A stretch of 64,000 nt of DNA from Streptomyces chrestomyceticus JCM 4735 (GTDB taxonomy: Bacteria > Actinomycetota > Actinomycetes > Streptomycetales > Streptomycetaceae). The stretch spans positions 6,882,001-6,946,000 of the forward strand of contig NZ_BHZC01000001.1 in the NCBI RefSeq assembly GCF_003865135.1. Direction: 5' to 3'. The translations under genes were made by a program, and so were the position numbers. Every line of letters begins with the position of its first letter. Position 1 is the stretch's first letter. Below, piece by piece: positions 52,042 to 60,806 of this stretch. The notes beneath the pieces were generated by a model. It had not been told where the DNA came from. It saw only the letters and a program-made list of their open reading frames with translations, and did not search any database.

Positions 52042-52959
52042 ATGGCCCTAGGCACAGCTTCCACCAGGACTGATCGCGCACGGACCGTGCGTGACCTGCT
52101 CGCTTCCGGCAAGCAGTCGTATTCGTTCGAGTTCGCCGCCCCGAAGACGGAGAAGGGCGAGCGGACGTTGTGGAACGCCATTCGCCGGATCGAGGCGGTC
52201 GCGCCGACCTTCGTCTCCGTGACGTACGGGGCGGGCGGCACCTCCCGCGAGGGCACGGTGCGGGCGACCGAACGGATCGCCACCGACACCACCCTCACCC
52301 CGGTCGCCCATCTGACCGCCGTCAACCACTCCCTCGCCGACCTGCGCAACATCATCGGGCAGTACGCCGACGCCGGTATCCGCAACATGCTCGCGCTGCG
52401 CGGCGACCCGCCCGGCGACCCGATGGGCGACTGGATCCAGCACCCCGAAGGCGTCCTGTACGCCGCCGAACTGGTCCGTCTCATCAAGGAGTCGGGCGAC
52501 TTCTGCGTCGGCGTCGCGGCCTTCCCGGAGATGCACCCGCGCTCGACGGACTGGGACACCGACGTACGGCACTTCGTGGACAAGTGCCGGGCCGGCGCGG
52601 ACTTCGCGATCACCCAGATGTTCTTCTACGCCGAGGACTACCTCCGGCTGCGCGACCGGGTCGCCGCGGCGGGTTGCGGGACGCCCATCATCCCGGAGAT
52701 CATGCCGGTCACCAACGTCCGCCAGATCGAGCGGTTCGCACAGCTCAGCAATGCCGCCTTCCCGCCCGAGCTGGCCGAGCGCATCCTCGCGGTCAAGGAC
52801 GATCCGGCGGCTGTACGCTCCATTGGCATCGAGTATGCGACGGAGCTGTGTGCGCGCTTGATGGCCGAGGGAAGTCCCGGGTTGCACTTCATTACCCTGA
52901 ACCACTCCACGGCGACGCTGGAAATCTACGAGAATCTGGGTCTGCACCAGCAGTCCTGA
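52042..52959 (+). CDS. metF: Methylenetetrahydrofolate reductase
   Basis: The 305-residue FAD-containing TIM-barrel enzyme reduces methylene- to methyl-tetrahydrofolate for methionine synthesis. It shows [87 protein letters not shown] and [14 protein letters not shown], the full series of MetF motifs. The ATG at 52042 has TAATCT 6 nt upstream and no Shine-Dalgarno, so translation is probably leaderless. I see no SAM or B12 riboswitch in front. Confidence 0.96.
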   Translation: MALGTASTRTDRARTVRDLLASGKQSYSFEFAAPKTEKGERTLWNAIRRIEAVAPTFVSVTYGAGGTSREGTVRATERIATDTTLTPVAHLTAVNHSLADLRNIIGQYADAGIRNMLALRGDPPGDPMGDWIQHPEGVLYAAELVRLIKESGDFCVGVAAFPEMHPRSTDWDTDVRHFVDKCRAGADFAITQMFFYAEDYLRLRDRVAAAGCGTPIIPEIMPVTNVRQIERFAQLSNAAFPPELAERILAVKDDPAAVRSIGIEYATELCARLMAEGSPGLHFITLNHSTATLEIYENLGLHQQS

Positions 52960-53012
52960 CGGGCGGTTTGCCGCACCACGGCGGCCTGTGGGGCGGCGGA
53001 AGAGGGGCGTAC

Positions 53013-54131
53013 ATGGGCTGGGTGGTCCTCTACATCGCATTCGGCTGTGTCGCCCTCTGGCTCCTCAGTGAAGTGCTGCTCCAGTACAAGGCCAGACTGC
53101 GGTGGCGGCTGCTGGCCTTCACCGGCTTCCTCGGTGTGGTCGTCGGGGTCGTCATCCCGTCGGTGATCGTGATAGCGGCCGGCGCCATCGCCTTCGCCGT
53201 CGGACAGACCTACGTCACGCTGTCCTTCCGGAGCGGTTTCCAGTCCGGCTGGGCGCTGCGCGGCAAGCGCGGGGACGGCGGCAAGCGCGGCGACAGCGGG
53301 AAGCGCGGCGACAACCGGCGGCGCCGGGCCAAGGGCGGCGGCCGGGCCGCGGCTGCCGGACCGACCCTCCAGGTCAGCGGCCTGGAGGCGGTGCCCGCGA
53401 CGGAGGAAGCGGACGCCGGGGCAGTGGTCGGCGGTACGCCGCCGACCGGTACGGCCGCGTTCGACGGTGCGGCGGCGTTCGACGGCACGGACCCCTTCGC
53501 CGGCGTCGAGAGCACCCCGAACGGCTACGGAGGCGGCGACTCCACCGAGGTGTACGCGCCGCAGCCGATCCCCGAGGAGACCGGCCAGTACGGCATATAC
53601 AGCCCGGACGCCCGCTCGGAGCAGCCCGGCTATGCCGCGTACGACGGCTACGGGGGATACGGGCAGGACACCTACGGCTACGACGGCGGGTACGTCGCCG
53701 CCGCCCAGGCCGGGCAGGACGCCTACCCCGACCACTACAGCGCTTACGGCGCGGACCCGGGCCACGGCCAGGGGCAGAGCCACGGTCAGGGACAGGGCCA
53801 CGGCCAGGACGGGCTCCACGGCCAGGAGCAAGGCGGGCAGGCGCCCTACGCCGCCCCCTACACCGACCCGTACGCCGGCGGGCAGCAGTACGCCGCGCAG
53901 TACGACCCGTACGACCAGCCCGACGCCTTCGGTGGCACCCAGGCGTACCCGGCGCAGCAGTACACCGGTGTGCAGGACCCGTCGCAGGCCCAGCCCTCGT
54001 ACGGGGACACCCCGCCCGGCGGAGTGTGGGTCCCCCAGCAGCGTGGCACCGAGCCCACCGCCGACCAGCCGCACCCGCCCTACCAGCCCCCGCAGAACCA
54101 GGGCTACGACGGGCAGCAGTACCGCTACTGA
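53013..54131 (+). CDS. Membrane protein with Tyr/Gln/Gly-rich low-complexity tail
   Basis: The 372-residue protein has two N-terminal membrane helices (VLYIAFGCVALWLLSEVLL and LLAFTGFLGVVVGVVIPSVIVIAAG), a GKRGDGGKRGDSGKRGD basic repeat, and about 230 residues of low-complexity sequence rich in Tyr, Gln, Gly, Pro and Asp (GYGGYGQDTYGYDGGY, GHGQGQSHGQGQGHGQ). This is prion-like composition on the cytoplasmic side if the N-terminus is outside-in. No catalytic domain is visible. It is a conserved neighbour of metF in Streptomyces; function unknown. The ATG at 53013 follows AGAGGGG. Confidence 0.8.
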   Translation: MGWVVLYIAFGCVALWLLSEVLLQYKARLRWRLLAFTGFLGVVVGVVIPSVIVIAAGAIAFAVGQTYVTLSFRSGFQSGWALRGKRGDGGKRGDSGKRGDNRRRRAKGGGRAAAAGPTLQVSGLEAVPATEEADAGAVVGGTPPTGTAAFDGAAAFDGTDPFAGVESTPNGYGGGDSTEVYAPQPIPEETGQYGIYSPDARSEQPGYAAYDGYGGYGQDTYGYDGGYVAAAQAGQDAYPDHYSAYGADPGHGQGQSHGQGQGHGQDGLHGQEQGGQAPYAAPYTDPYAGGQQYAAQYDPYDQPDAFGGTQAYPAQQYTGVQDPSQAQPSYGDTPPGGVWVPQQRGTEPTADQPHPPYQPPQNQGYDGQQYRY

Positions 54132-54146
54132 GCGGCCCGCGGGCGC

Positions 54147-54251
54147 CGCCCGCCCACCCGCGGGCCCGGCCGGTCCACCAGCGGCCTCGGTCGGCCCACC
54201 TGCGGGCTCGGTCGGCCCACCTGCGGGCTCGGCCGGTCCACCCGCGGGCGC
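54147..54251. repeat. Five tandem copies of a 21-bp minisatellite
   Basis: Units resembling GGTCGGCCCACCTGCGGGCTC repeat at 54147, 54168, 54189, 54210 and 54231, the third and fourth identical. The array fills the gap between the convergent Tyr-rich gene and the CrtI-like gene. Confidence 0.9.
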
Positions 54252-54258
54252 CGTCGGC

Positions 54259-55797
54259 TCACTCGGAGCCGCGCCAGTCGTCCCCGTTCACGATCAGGCC
54301 CGCGACGAGCGCGCCCGACATCCCGGCGTGCGCCAGTCCGCCGCCCGGATGCGTCCAGCCGCCGACGGCGTACAGCCCCGGTATTCGCGTGCGGTTGCCG
54401 GGGCGCAGGAAGCGGCCCCCGGCCCCGGCCAGCGCCGGGCCCAGTATCGCCGCGCCCTCGGCGGGCGGCAGCACGGCCCGCCACAGCACCCGCTCCCGCA
54501 GCCCCGGTATCGCCGCCTCGGCAGCCGCCACCAGCCGGTCGGCGGCCGCAGCCTGCGCGGCCGTCTCCTCGGTGGGCCCGGAGCCCTCGCCGGTCGGCAC
54601 CGCCGGCTCTCCGTACGGCGCGATCGCGGCGCTCAGCGTCACGGCCTCGTGTCCGTCGTCCGGCCGGGACGTCGGATCGTCCGGGCGCAGCACGGTCACC
54701 GTCGGACGCTCGCACAGCGCCCCGGGGGCCGGCCCGAAGAGCGTGCCCAACTCCGCCGCCCGGTCGGTCGCGTGGACCACCGTGCGGTGCGCCGCGTCCG
54801 CCGGGCGGGGCCCGCGCAGCGCGAGGGCGACCGTGAACCGTCCCGGCGTCCGGCGGTGTGCGTCGGCGTCGGGCCGTACGTCGTCCGCGCCCCACGGCTC
54901 CGCGCCCTTCAGCAGGGCCGTCAGCCGCTGCGGAGTCACGCCCGCGACGACCGTGTCCGCCTCGGCACTCCCGCCGTCGCGCAACTCCACGCCCGCCGCC
55001 CGGCCGTCCGCCTCGATGACGCGCGTCACCTCGGCGCCGAAGGTGAACTCCACCTTCCGCGCCAGGCAGCGCTCGTACAGCGCGTCGGCCAGCGCCCGGA
55101 TGCCGCCGCGCGGATACCAACTTCCGAAAGTCTGCTCCATGTACGGCAGGATCGCGGCGCTCGCCGGGACGCTGCGCGGGTCGAAGCCGTACGCCAGGGC
55201 GTAGCTCTCCAGGAGGGCGGCCAGCCGCGGGTCCTTCAGCTCGTGGGCGGCGACGTCGGCGAGGGAGGCGTCCGGCACCGGCTTACGGCGCCCGAACAGC
55301 CCGCGCTTCGGCAGCGCCGGATACGGATTCCGCCCGAGCACCTGCCAGTCGGGCCACAGCGGCTCCTCCAGCAGCGGGCGGCGGGTACGGTCCCAGGCGT
55401 CGCGGGCACGGCCCAGGAACGCGCTCCAGCGCTCTCCGGCGCCCGCGCCCAGCGCGCCGTCCAGCGCCGCGAGGACACCGGCCCGGGAGGCGTTCGGCAG
55501 GGAGACGGCCGTGCCGTCGGCGAAGACGTGCCGGGCGGCCGGGTCGACCTGGGACAGCTCGACGACGCTCTCCAGCGGCTCGCGGCCGGTCTTGACGAAC
55601 AGGTCGCGGTAGACGGCGGGCAGATGCAGCAGCCCGGGCCCGGTGTCGAAGCCGAAGCCCGCGCGCTCGAACCGGCGCACCGCGCCGCCGTACGTCGCCT
55701 CACGTTCGTACACCGCCACCCGGTGGCCCGCGACGGCCAGCCGGGCGGCGGCCGCCATCGCGCCCATCCCGGCGCCGATCACCGCAATCCGTGCCAT
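54259..55797 (-). CDS. CrtI-like NAD(P)/FAD-dependent oxidoreductase (phytoene desaturase superfamily)
   Basis: The 512-residue protein begins with the FAD motif ARIAVIGAGMGAMAAAARLAVAGHRVAVYERE, has FGFDTGPGLLHLPAVYRDLF, FGSWYPRGGIRALADALYERC and the C-terminal GLYAVGGWTHPGGGLAHAGMSGALVAG, all hallmarks of the phytoene desaturase/carotene isomerase superfamily. No crtB, crtE or other carotenoid gene is near, so the substrate may not be a carotenoid. ATG at 55797 is chosen because TAAAGT lies 7 nt upstream and the FAD motif follows directly. Confidence 0.88.
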   Translation of the reverse strand: MARIAVIGAGMGAMAAAARLAVAGHRVAVYEREATYGGAVRRFERAGFGFDTGPGLLHLPAVYRDLFVKTGREPLESVVELSQVDPAARHVFADGTAVSLPNASRAGVLAALDGALGAGAGERWSAFLGRARDAWDRTRRPLLEEPLWPDWQVLGRNPYPALPKRGLFGRRKPVPDASLADVAAHELKDPRLAALLESYALAYGFDPRSVPASAAILPYMEQTFGSWYPRGGIRALADALYERCLARKVEFTFGAEVTRVIEADGRAAGVELRDGGSAEADTVVAGVTPQRLTALLKGAEPWGADDVRPDADAHRRTPGRFTVALALRGPRPADAAHRTVVHATDRAAELGTLFGPAPGALCERPTVTVLRPDDPTSRPDDGHEAVTLSAAIAPYGEPAVPTGEGSGPTEETAAQAAAADRLVAAAEAAIPGLRERVLWRAVLPPAEGAAILGPALAGAGGRFLRPGNRTRIPGLYAVGGWTHPGGGLAHAGMSGALVAGLIVNGDDWRGSE

Positions 55798-55804
55798 GCC
55801 TGCG

Positions 55805-55810
55805 ACTTTA
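55805..55810 (-). promoter_or_regulatory. -10 box TAAAGT, leaderless-type
   Basis: TAAAGT reads on the minus strand 7 nt before the ATG of the CrtI-like gene. Confidence 0.55.
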
Positions 55811-55909
55811 TCCGGCACCACTGACAACGCCGCTCCCGCCCGGCACCGACGGCCGCACCCGGGCCCGTACCGCGCCGGCCGGGCAGTCCGGTCCGGCGGC
55901 CTCCCCGGC

Positions 55910-56530
55910 TCAGCCCACCGGCGCCGAACCCTCCCGCTCTGCCGCCAGGTGCCGCTCCTCCCGCCGCTGCCGCCTGCGCCGCAGGAAGCGCCGTACCCGC
56001 GACCACAGGAACGCCACCAGCACGATCCCGCCGACCAGCAGCACCCCCGCGACGATCGCCGCGGCCACCGGATGGAACACCGCGAAGACCACGATGCCCG
56101 CGACCCCGAGGTCCTCCAGGGTGCTCAGCACGAAGTTGCTGGCCGGTTCCGGCGAGGTGTTGACCGCCATCCGCGTCCCCGCCTTGACCAGATGGCTGAC
56201 CAGCGCGCTGGTGCCGCCCACCGCGCCCGCCGCCAGCTCGGGCAGCGACCCGTCGTGGCCCGCCAGCAGCGCCGCCACGACCCCGCCGGACACCGGCCGG
56301 ACGACCGTGTGCACGGCGTCCCAGACCGAGTCCACGTACGGGATCTTGTCCGCGACCGCCTCGATCAGGAAGAGCACCCCCGCCACGATCAGCACATCGG
56401 TGCGCTGCAACGCGGCGGGCACCTCGTCGGCGGCCCCGGTGGCGCCGAGCACGCCGAGGAGCAGGACGACGGCGTAGGCGTTGATTCCGCTGGCCCAGCC
56501 GCTGGTGAAGACAAGGGGGAGTACCGACAC
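55910..56530 (-). CDS. DUF4126 membrane protein
   Basis: The 206-residue polytopic protein carries the DUF4126 pattern: LVFTSGWASGINAYAVVLLLGVLG near the start, IEAVADKIPYVDSVWDAVHTVVRPVSGGVVAALL in the middle and ASNFVLSTLEDLGVAGIVVFAVFHP near the end, followed by an Arg-rich tail. Function is unknown. The GTG at 56530 is chosen because TACGAT lies 7 nt upstream on the minus strand; longer frames run back through non-coding sequence. Confidence 0.82.
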   Translation of the reverse strand: MSVLPLVFTSGWASGINAYAVVLLLGVLGATGAADEVPAALQRTDVLIVAGVLFLIEAVADKIPYVDSVWDAVHTVVRPVSGGVVAALLAGHDGSLPELAAGAVGGTSALVSHLVKAGTRMAVNTSPEPASNFVLSTLEDLGVAGIVVFAVFHPVAAAIVAGVLLVGGIVLVAFLWSRVRRFLRRRRQRREERHLAAEREGSAPVG

Positions 56531-56537
56531 GCAGGAG

Positions 56538-56604
56538 ATCGTAACCAGCCGCTGCGCGCCGGTGCTCAGGTTTGAGTATCCGTACTCAGTCGCCGAGATG
56601 AGTA
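56538..56604 (-). promoter_or_regulatory. Promoter region of the DUF4126 gene with TGAGTA/TACTCA sites
   Basis: The -10 box TACGAT reads at 56543-56538. About 45-60 nt upstream of the start, TGAGTA and TACTCA form an inverted repeat around TCCG (56573-56588), with a third TGAGTA at 56599-56604. The arrangement suggests an operator. Confidence 0.5.
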
Positions 56605-56852
56605 GGTACGCGGATGGGCCGCGACCTGCGCGGACGGAAGAGTGTGCAGCACGGAAGGGACGCCGGGCCGGCACCGCCGGCACGGGGCGGCGGAATCGGC
56701 ACGGCAGCCCGGACGTGACGGGGGAGTACGGGGGAAGATAGGGGGCTCCACGGGGGAAAGTACGGGGGTACGGGGCCCCACGGGGGAAGCGCTGTCCTGG
56801 ACGGATCGCCGGGGGAACGATCCGGTCCGGGGCAGCGCGCCTGGTACGGAAC

Positions 56853-56891
56853 AGCGGCGGCGGCCGGCTCACGAGGCCGGCCGCCGCCGCT
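56853..56891 (-). terminator. Hairpin terminator after the TetR gene
   Basis: A perfect 16-bp stem (56853-56868 with 56876-56891) with a 7-nt loop lies 35 nt beyond the TetR stop codon. Confidence 0.8.
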
Positions 56892-56925
56892 GTGTGCGCC
56901 CCGGGGCGCGGGCAGGCGCGCGCGC

Positions 56926-57537
56926 CTACGGGTGCCCGCTCACCCGCCCCTGAAGGAGCCGGGACAGCGAGGCGTGCACGTCGTCGATCGACCGGTGCGG
57001 CTGGTAGGACTGCCAGTCCAGCGCCGCCACCAGCACCATCCCGAACAGCGCGGACGCCGTCAGCGGGATGTCGATGTCCTCGCTCAGCTCGCCGCCCGCC
57101 ACCGCCTCCCGGAGCACGCCCTCCACGACCGTGATGGCCCGCTCCCGCACCACCATCAGCGTCGACTGCCAGGCCCGGTTCGTGCGCCACAGCTCGGCGA
57201 CGTAGAGCTGGGTCAGCGCCGGGTAGCGGGCGATGAAGTCCAGCCCGGCCCGGATCATCGCGTCCAGCGCGTCCACCCGGGTGCCGCCCCGGGCCGCCGA
57301 CGCGTCGGCCGCCTCCTGGAGGGAAGTGGCCAGCAGCTCGATGCCGTGCCGCAGCAGCTCCTCGAAGAGTTCGTTCTTGCTCGCGAAGTTGTAGTACACG
57401 GTGCCCTTCGCGACACCCGCGCGCTCGGCGATCTCGTCCACCGTCGTCGACGAGAAGCCCTGTTCGGCGATGAGCGTGACGGCGGCCTCGAAGAGCTTGC
57501 GCCGGGTGGTCTGGCGGCGCGTGCTGGAGCTGTCCAT
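56926..57537 (-). CDS. TetR-family transcriptional regulator
   Basis: The 203-residue regulator has an N-terminal TetR helix-turn-helix (TRRKLFEAAVTLIAEQGFSSTTVDEIAERAGVAKGTVYYNFASKNELFEELL, residues 9-60) and a C-terminal ligand-binding helical domain. It is the last gene of an operon with an ABC-like ATPase and a YhgE/Pip membrane protein. A 22-bp palindrome upstream of that operon is a likely binding site, so it probably represses its own operon. The ATG at 57537 follows the YhgE gene by 35 nt. The ligand is unknown. Confidence 0.9.
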   Translation of the reverse strand: MDSSSTRRQTTRRKLFEAAVTLIAEQGFSSTTVDEIAERAGVAKGTVYYNFASKNELFEELLRHGIELLATSLQEAADASAARGGTRVDALDAMIRAGLDFIARYPALTQLYVAELWRTNRAWQSTLMVVRERAITVVEGVLREAVAGGELSEDIDIPLTASALFGMVLVAALDWQSYQPHRSIDDVHASLSRLLQGRVSGHP

Positions 57538-57572
57538 GGGGGTGATTGTGCCGCTCCCGGCGGCCCGCGCGC

Positions 57573-59780
57573 TCACAGGCTCAGCTCCGGGTGGAGGTCC
57601 TTCATCCGGAGGACCTGCTTCCCGCGCGCCGCCCAGGCGGTCAGCGCGAGCGCGGCGGCGGTGAAGGCGAGCAGGACGGCACTGCCCTGCCACACGGGCG
57701 CGAGGTCGCCGCCCGTGATGAGCCGCCGCAGCCCCTCGACGATGTAACTCATCGGCAGGTACGGGTGGATGGCGTTGAAGAATCCGGGACTGGTCTGCAC
57801 CGGGTACGTGCCGCCCGCCGACGTCAACTGGAGCATCAGCAGCGCCAGCACCAGGATGCGCCCGGCCGGTCCGAAGCGGGCGTTCAGCCACTGCACGATC
57901 GCCGCGAAGCAGGCCGTGGCCAGCAGAAGGAACCCGATCGTGCCGGCCGGCCGCTCCATCTCAAGGCCGAGCCCGTAGTGCAGGACGGACATCAGCGCGG
58001 CCGTCTGGAGCACCCCGAGGGCGAACACCGGCAGCCATCCGGAGACCGCGATCCGCCAGGCGCCCGCGCCCATGACGAGCGCGCGCCGGTTGAGCGGCGG
58101 GATCAGCATGTACGCGACCATCGCGCCGACCCAGAGGGAGAGCGGGATGAAGTACGGGGCGAAGCCGGTGCCGTAGTTGGGCGCGCGGTGCGCCGCCTGG
58201 GAGGCGAGCTGTACCGGGTCGGACATCACGCGCGTACGGGCGTCCCGGTCCTGCTTGCCGTAGTCGGGGATTTGCCGCACTCCGTCATGCAGCCCGCCTG
58301 CCAGCTTCTCCGAACCGTCGGAAAGCTTGAACATGCCGCCGTACAGGGTCTGTGCGCCGTCCTTCAGCTTGCCGACACCCTGGTCGAGGTCGCCCGCGCC
58401 GGACGCGGCGCGACCCGCGCCGTCGTGCAGCTTCCGCGCCCCGTCGGCCGCCTGCCCCGCGCCGTCCGCCAGCTTCCCGGTCCCGGCGGCCAGCTTGCCG
58501 GCGCCCGCGGAGACCTGGTGGGCACCCGCGTTGAGCTGGTTGATCTTCGCGACCGCGGCGTCCATGTCGGCGCCGAGGGTCGGGCCGCGCCGCGCCAGTT
58601 CGCCCGCCAGCCGGTGCAGCGAGTCGAGGTCGCGGCCCAGTTGGTCGAGGTTCTTCTGGTCGTGGACGTAGCCGCTGATCTCCTCGGCCTTGGCCGCGGC
58701 GGCCGCCGCCTGGTCCTTGAGCTGCTTCAGCTCGGCGCAGGAGGGGTCGGGCCGCGCCCCCTCGCCGCACCGCTGCCGGTAGAACGCGGCGAGGTGGTCG
58801 GACATCCCCCGGGAGAGCCGGGCGCCCGCGTCGGCCGCGCGCGGCAGCTTGTCCAGGTTGTCGCGTACGGCCTGCGCACCGTCGGCGACCACCTTGGCGA
58901 TCCGCCCGATCTCCTTGCCGTGCGCCCGTATGAAGGGCCCCACCTCGCCCACCACGCCGTTGACCTTGTCGGCCAGTTGCTGGGTGCCCTGTGCGACCTG
59001 GCCGGAACCGGAGGCCAGCCGGTCCGCCCCCTGGGACGCGGCGGACGCGCCCTTGGACAGGGCCGCGGTGCCGGTGGCGAGCTCGCCGGCGCCCGCGTCG
59101 AGATCCTTCAGGCCGGCGGCCAGCGTGCCGCTGCCGTCCTTCGCGGTACCCAGCCCGTCCTTGAGCTTGCCGGTGCCGTCCTGGGCCTGCCCGATGCCGT
59201 CCTTGAGCTTCCCGGCGCCGTCCGCGGCCTCCTGCGTCTTGTCGTGCAGCGTCGAGAAGGAGACGAAGATGTTGTCGTAGAAGCCGCGCGAGGACTTCGC
59301 CGAGGCCGCCGAGCGCACCTCGGAGAAGACCGTGCGGGAGATCTGGCCGACGATGTAGTTGTTCGCGTCGTTCGTACGGACCCGGAGGGCGCCGGTCTCC
59401 GGATGGTCGCCCGCACTGGACGCGATCCGCTTGCTGAAGTCCTCGGGAACGGTCAGCGACAGGTAGTACGTGCCGTCCTCGACGCCCTGGTCGGCCTCCT
59501 TGGCGCTCACCTCGTGCCAGTCGAAGGTGTGACTGTCGCGCAGGCCGTCCACGATGCTGTCGCCGGCCGTGATCTTCTTGCCCTTGGCCTCGGCGCCCGC
59601 GTCCTCGTTGACGAGTGCGACCGGGATCTTGTCCAGGCGCCCGTACGGGTCCCAGAAGGAGAACAGGTACAGCGCGCCGTACAGGAGCGGCAGCAGGAGC
59701 AGGGCGATCAGCGCCGCCATCGGCAGCTTGCCCCTCCCGAACCGCTTCAGCTCAAGCGCGGCCAGCCTCGGCGAGCGCAT
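57573..59780 (-). CDS. YhgE/Pip-family membrane protein with long helical repeat domain
   Basis: The 735-residue protein has an N-terminal helix (MAALIALLLLPLLYGALYLFSFWDPYG), a large extracellular region and five to six C-terminal helices of the ABC-2 type. The extracellular part is built of repeats like GAGKLKDGIGQAQDGTGKLKDGLGTAKDG and LAAGTGKLADGAGQAADGARKLHDG, the X-heptad pattern of YhgE/Pip proteins (phage infection protein and EsaA relatives). Its start overlaps the upstream ATPase gene by 29 bp, suggesting an exporter-like complex. The cargo is unknown; relatives act in phage adsorption or type VII secretion. Confidence 0.9.
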   Translation of the reverse strand: MRSPRLAALELKRFGRGKLPMAALIALLLLPLLYGALYLFSFWDPYGRLDKIPVALVNEDAGAEAKGKKITAGDSIVDGLRDSHTFDWHEVSAKEADQGVEDGTYYLSLTVPEDFSKRIASSAGDHPETGALRVRTNDANNYIVGQISRTVFSEVRSAASAKSSRGFYDNIFVSFSTLHDKTQEAADGAGKLKDGIGQAQDGTGKLKDGLGTAKDGSGTLAAGLKDLDAGAGELATGTAALSKGASAASQGADRLASGSGQVAQGTQQLADKVNGVVGEVGPFIRAHGKEIGRIAKVVADGAQAVRDNLDKLPRAADAGARLSRGMSDHLAAFYRQRCGEGARPDPSCAELKQLKDQAAAAAAKAEEISGYVHDQKNLDQLGRDLDSLHRLAGELARRGPTLGADMDAAVAKINQLNAGAHQVSAGAGKLAAGTGKLADGAGQAADGARKLHDGAGRAASGAGDLDQGVGKLKDGAQTLYGGMFKLSDGSEKLAGGLHDGVRQIPDYGKQDRDARTRVMSDPVQLASQAAHRAPNYGTGFAPYFIPLSLWVGAMVAYMLIPPLNRRALVMGAGAWRIAVSGWLPVFALGVLQTAALMSVLHYGLGLEMERPAGTIGFLLLATACFAAIVQWLNARFGPAGRILVLALLMLQLTSAGGTYPVQTSPGFFNAIHPYLPMSYIVEGLRRLITGGDLAPVWQGSAVLLAFTAAALALTAWAARGKQVLRMKDLHPELSL

Positions 59781-60579
59781 CCGCCGCCCCCTTCTCGTCG
59801 TCGCGGGTGCCCGTGCCGTCGGTGCCGGGGGCGGCTGCGGAGTCCCGTCCGCCGCCGCGCGGGGCGGTGCGCACCACGACCGCGCCGTCCGGTGCCTGGC
59901 TGCACACCGCGAGCACGGTCGTGCCGGACTCCGCGAGGGAGCGCAGTGTCGCCCAGACGTCCGCGCGTTCGGCGTCGGAGAGCTTCATGTCGGTGTCGTC
60001 GACGGCCAGCAGGCGGGGCCGGCCGATCAGCGCCAGGGCCATCGACAGGCGCAGTGCCTCCGGCCGTTCCAGGTCGCGTACGGACGTCCGGTCGCCCTTG
60101 GGCAGGGTGGCCAGGTCCAGGCCGGCCGCTTCCAGGGCCGCGTCGATCCGGGCGCGGGCTGCTGCTGTACGCTCCCGGCGCGGGCGCAGCAGCGCGCTGA
60201 GGGGACCCCTCGCGGTGGCTGTGGCGGAGTCGCCGAACCGGCGCTGCAGCAGGACGCGTTCGCGCAGATGCTCGGCCACGGTCAGCGCGGGTTCGAGATC
60301 GGTGACACCGGGTACGTGCGCAAGAGCGGTGACCGCTCGTACCGCTGCCTTCTTCTTCGGCAGCGGCAGGCCCGCGACCTCGGCCGTACCGGCGGTGGTC
60401 GCCATCCGGCCGGTGAGCGCGAGCAGCAGGCAGGTGCGTCCGGAGCCGGACGGGCCCTCCACGGCGATCAGCGAACCCGGCCGCGCCGCGAGGCCGACGT
60501 CCCGGAAGGCCCAGCCGCGCGGGCCCTGGAGGCCGTAGCCCGTGGCGGTGACGGCCGCCCCGTGCGAGGTGCTGTGCAC
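59752..60579 (-). CDS. ABC-type ATPase with degenerate signature, partner of YhgE protein
   Basis: The 275-residue ATPase has a clear Walker A (AVEGPSGSGRTCLLLALTG) but the ABC signature appears as DLERPEALRLSMALAL instead of LSGGQ, and Walker B reads RLLAVDDTDM with Asp at the catalytic Glu position. ATP hydrolysis may therefore be slow or altered. It is the first gene of the ATPase-YhgE-TetR operon. The start is a GTG at 60579 with GGGAGGGG upstream, and the operator palindrome lies just before the ribosome site. Confidence 0.82.
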   Translation of the reverse strand: MHSTSHGAAVTATGYGLQGPRGWAFRDVGLAARPGSLIAVEGPSGSGRTCLLLALTGRMATTAGTAEVAGLPLPKKKAAVRAVTALAHVPGVTDLEPALTVAEHLRERVLLQRRFGDSATATARGPLSALLRPRRERTAAARARIDAALEAAGLDLATLPKGDRTSVRDLERPEALRLSMALALIGRPRLLAVDDTDMKLSDAERADVWATLRSLAESGTTVLAVCSQAPDGAVVVRTAPRGGGRDSAAAPGTDGTGTRDDEKGAADALAEAGRA

Positions 60580-60590
60580 GTTCCCCTCCC

Positions 60591-60612
60591 TTGCACTGAC
60601 CAGTCAGTGCAA
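60591..60612. promoter_or_regulatory. TetR-type palindromic operator
   Basis: TTGCACTGAC and its exact reverse complement GTCAGTGCAA are separated by CA. The site lies 12 nt upstream of the ATPase start, next to a TACTTT sequence (minus strand) that could be the -10 box, so repressor binding would block transcription. Confidence 0.8.
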
Positions 60613-60806
60613 AAAAGTATGCGCAGTCTTGTCATGTCACCGCAAGGGGGTCGGCGGGGTCCGCCCGCTTTCCGCCGCACGGAAGGATCTCTTCGCATTA
60701 CCCCGGCTTTCCGGGGAAAGAGCAGGTCAGAGCCGATTGTCAGTGGTGTGCCGCACGATGGCCCCATAACGGTCCTGAACCGTCATGCGACGACAGGAGG
60801 TTCGTC

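Larger units (their letters stand above)
56531..56925. other. Intergenic region with guanine runs
   Basis: This 395-bp gap holds the DUF4126 promoter, then at 56720-56786 seven runs of four or five G on the plus strand spaced about 10 nt apart, and finally the hairpin after the TetR gene. No coding signal is seen. Confidence 0.6.
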
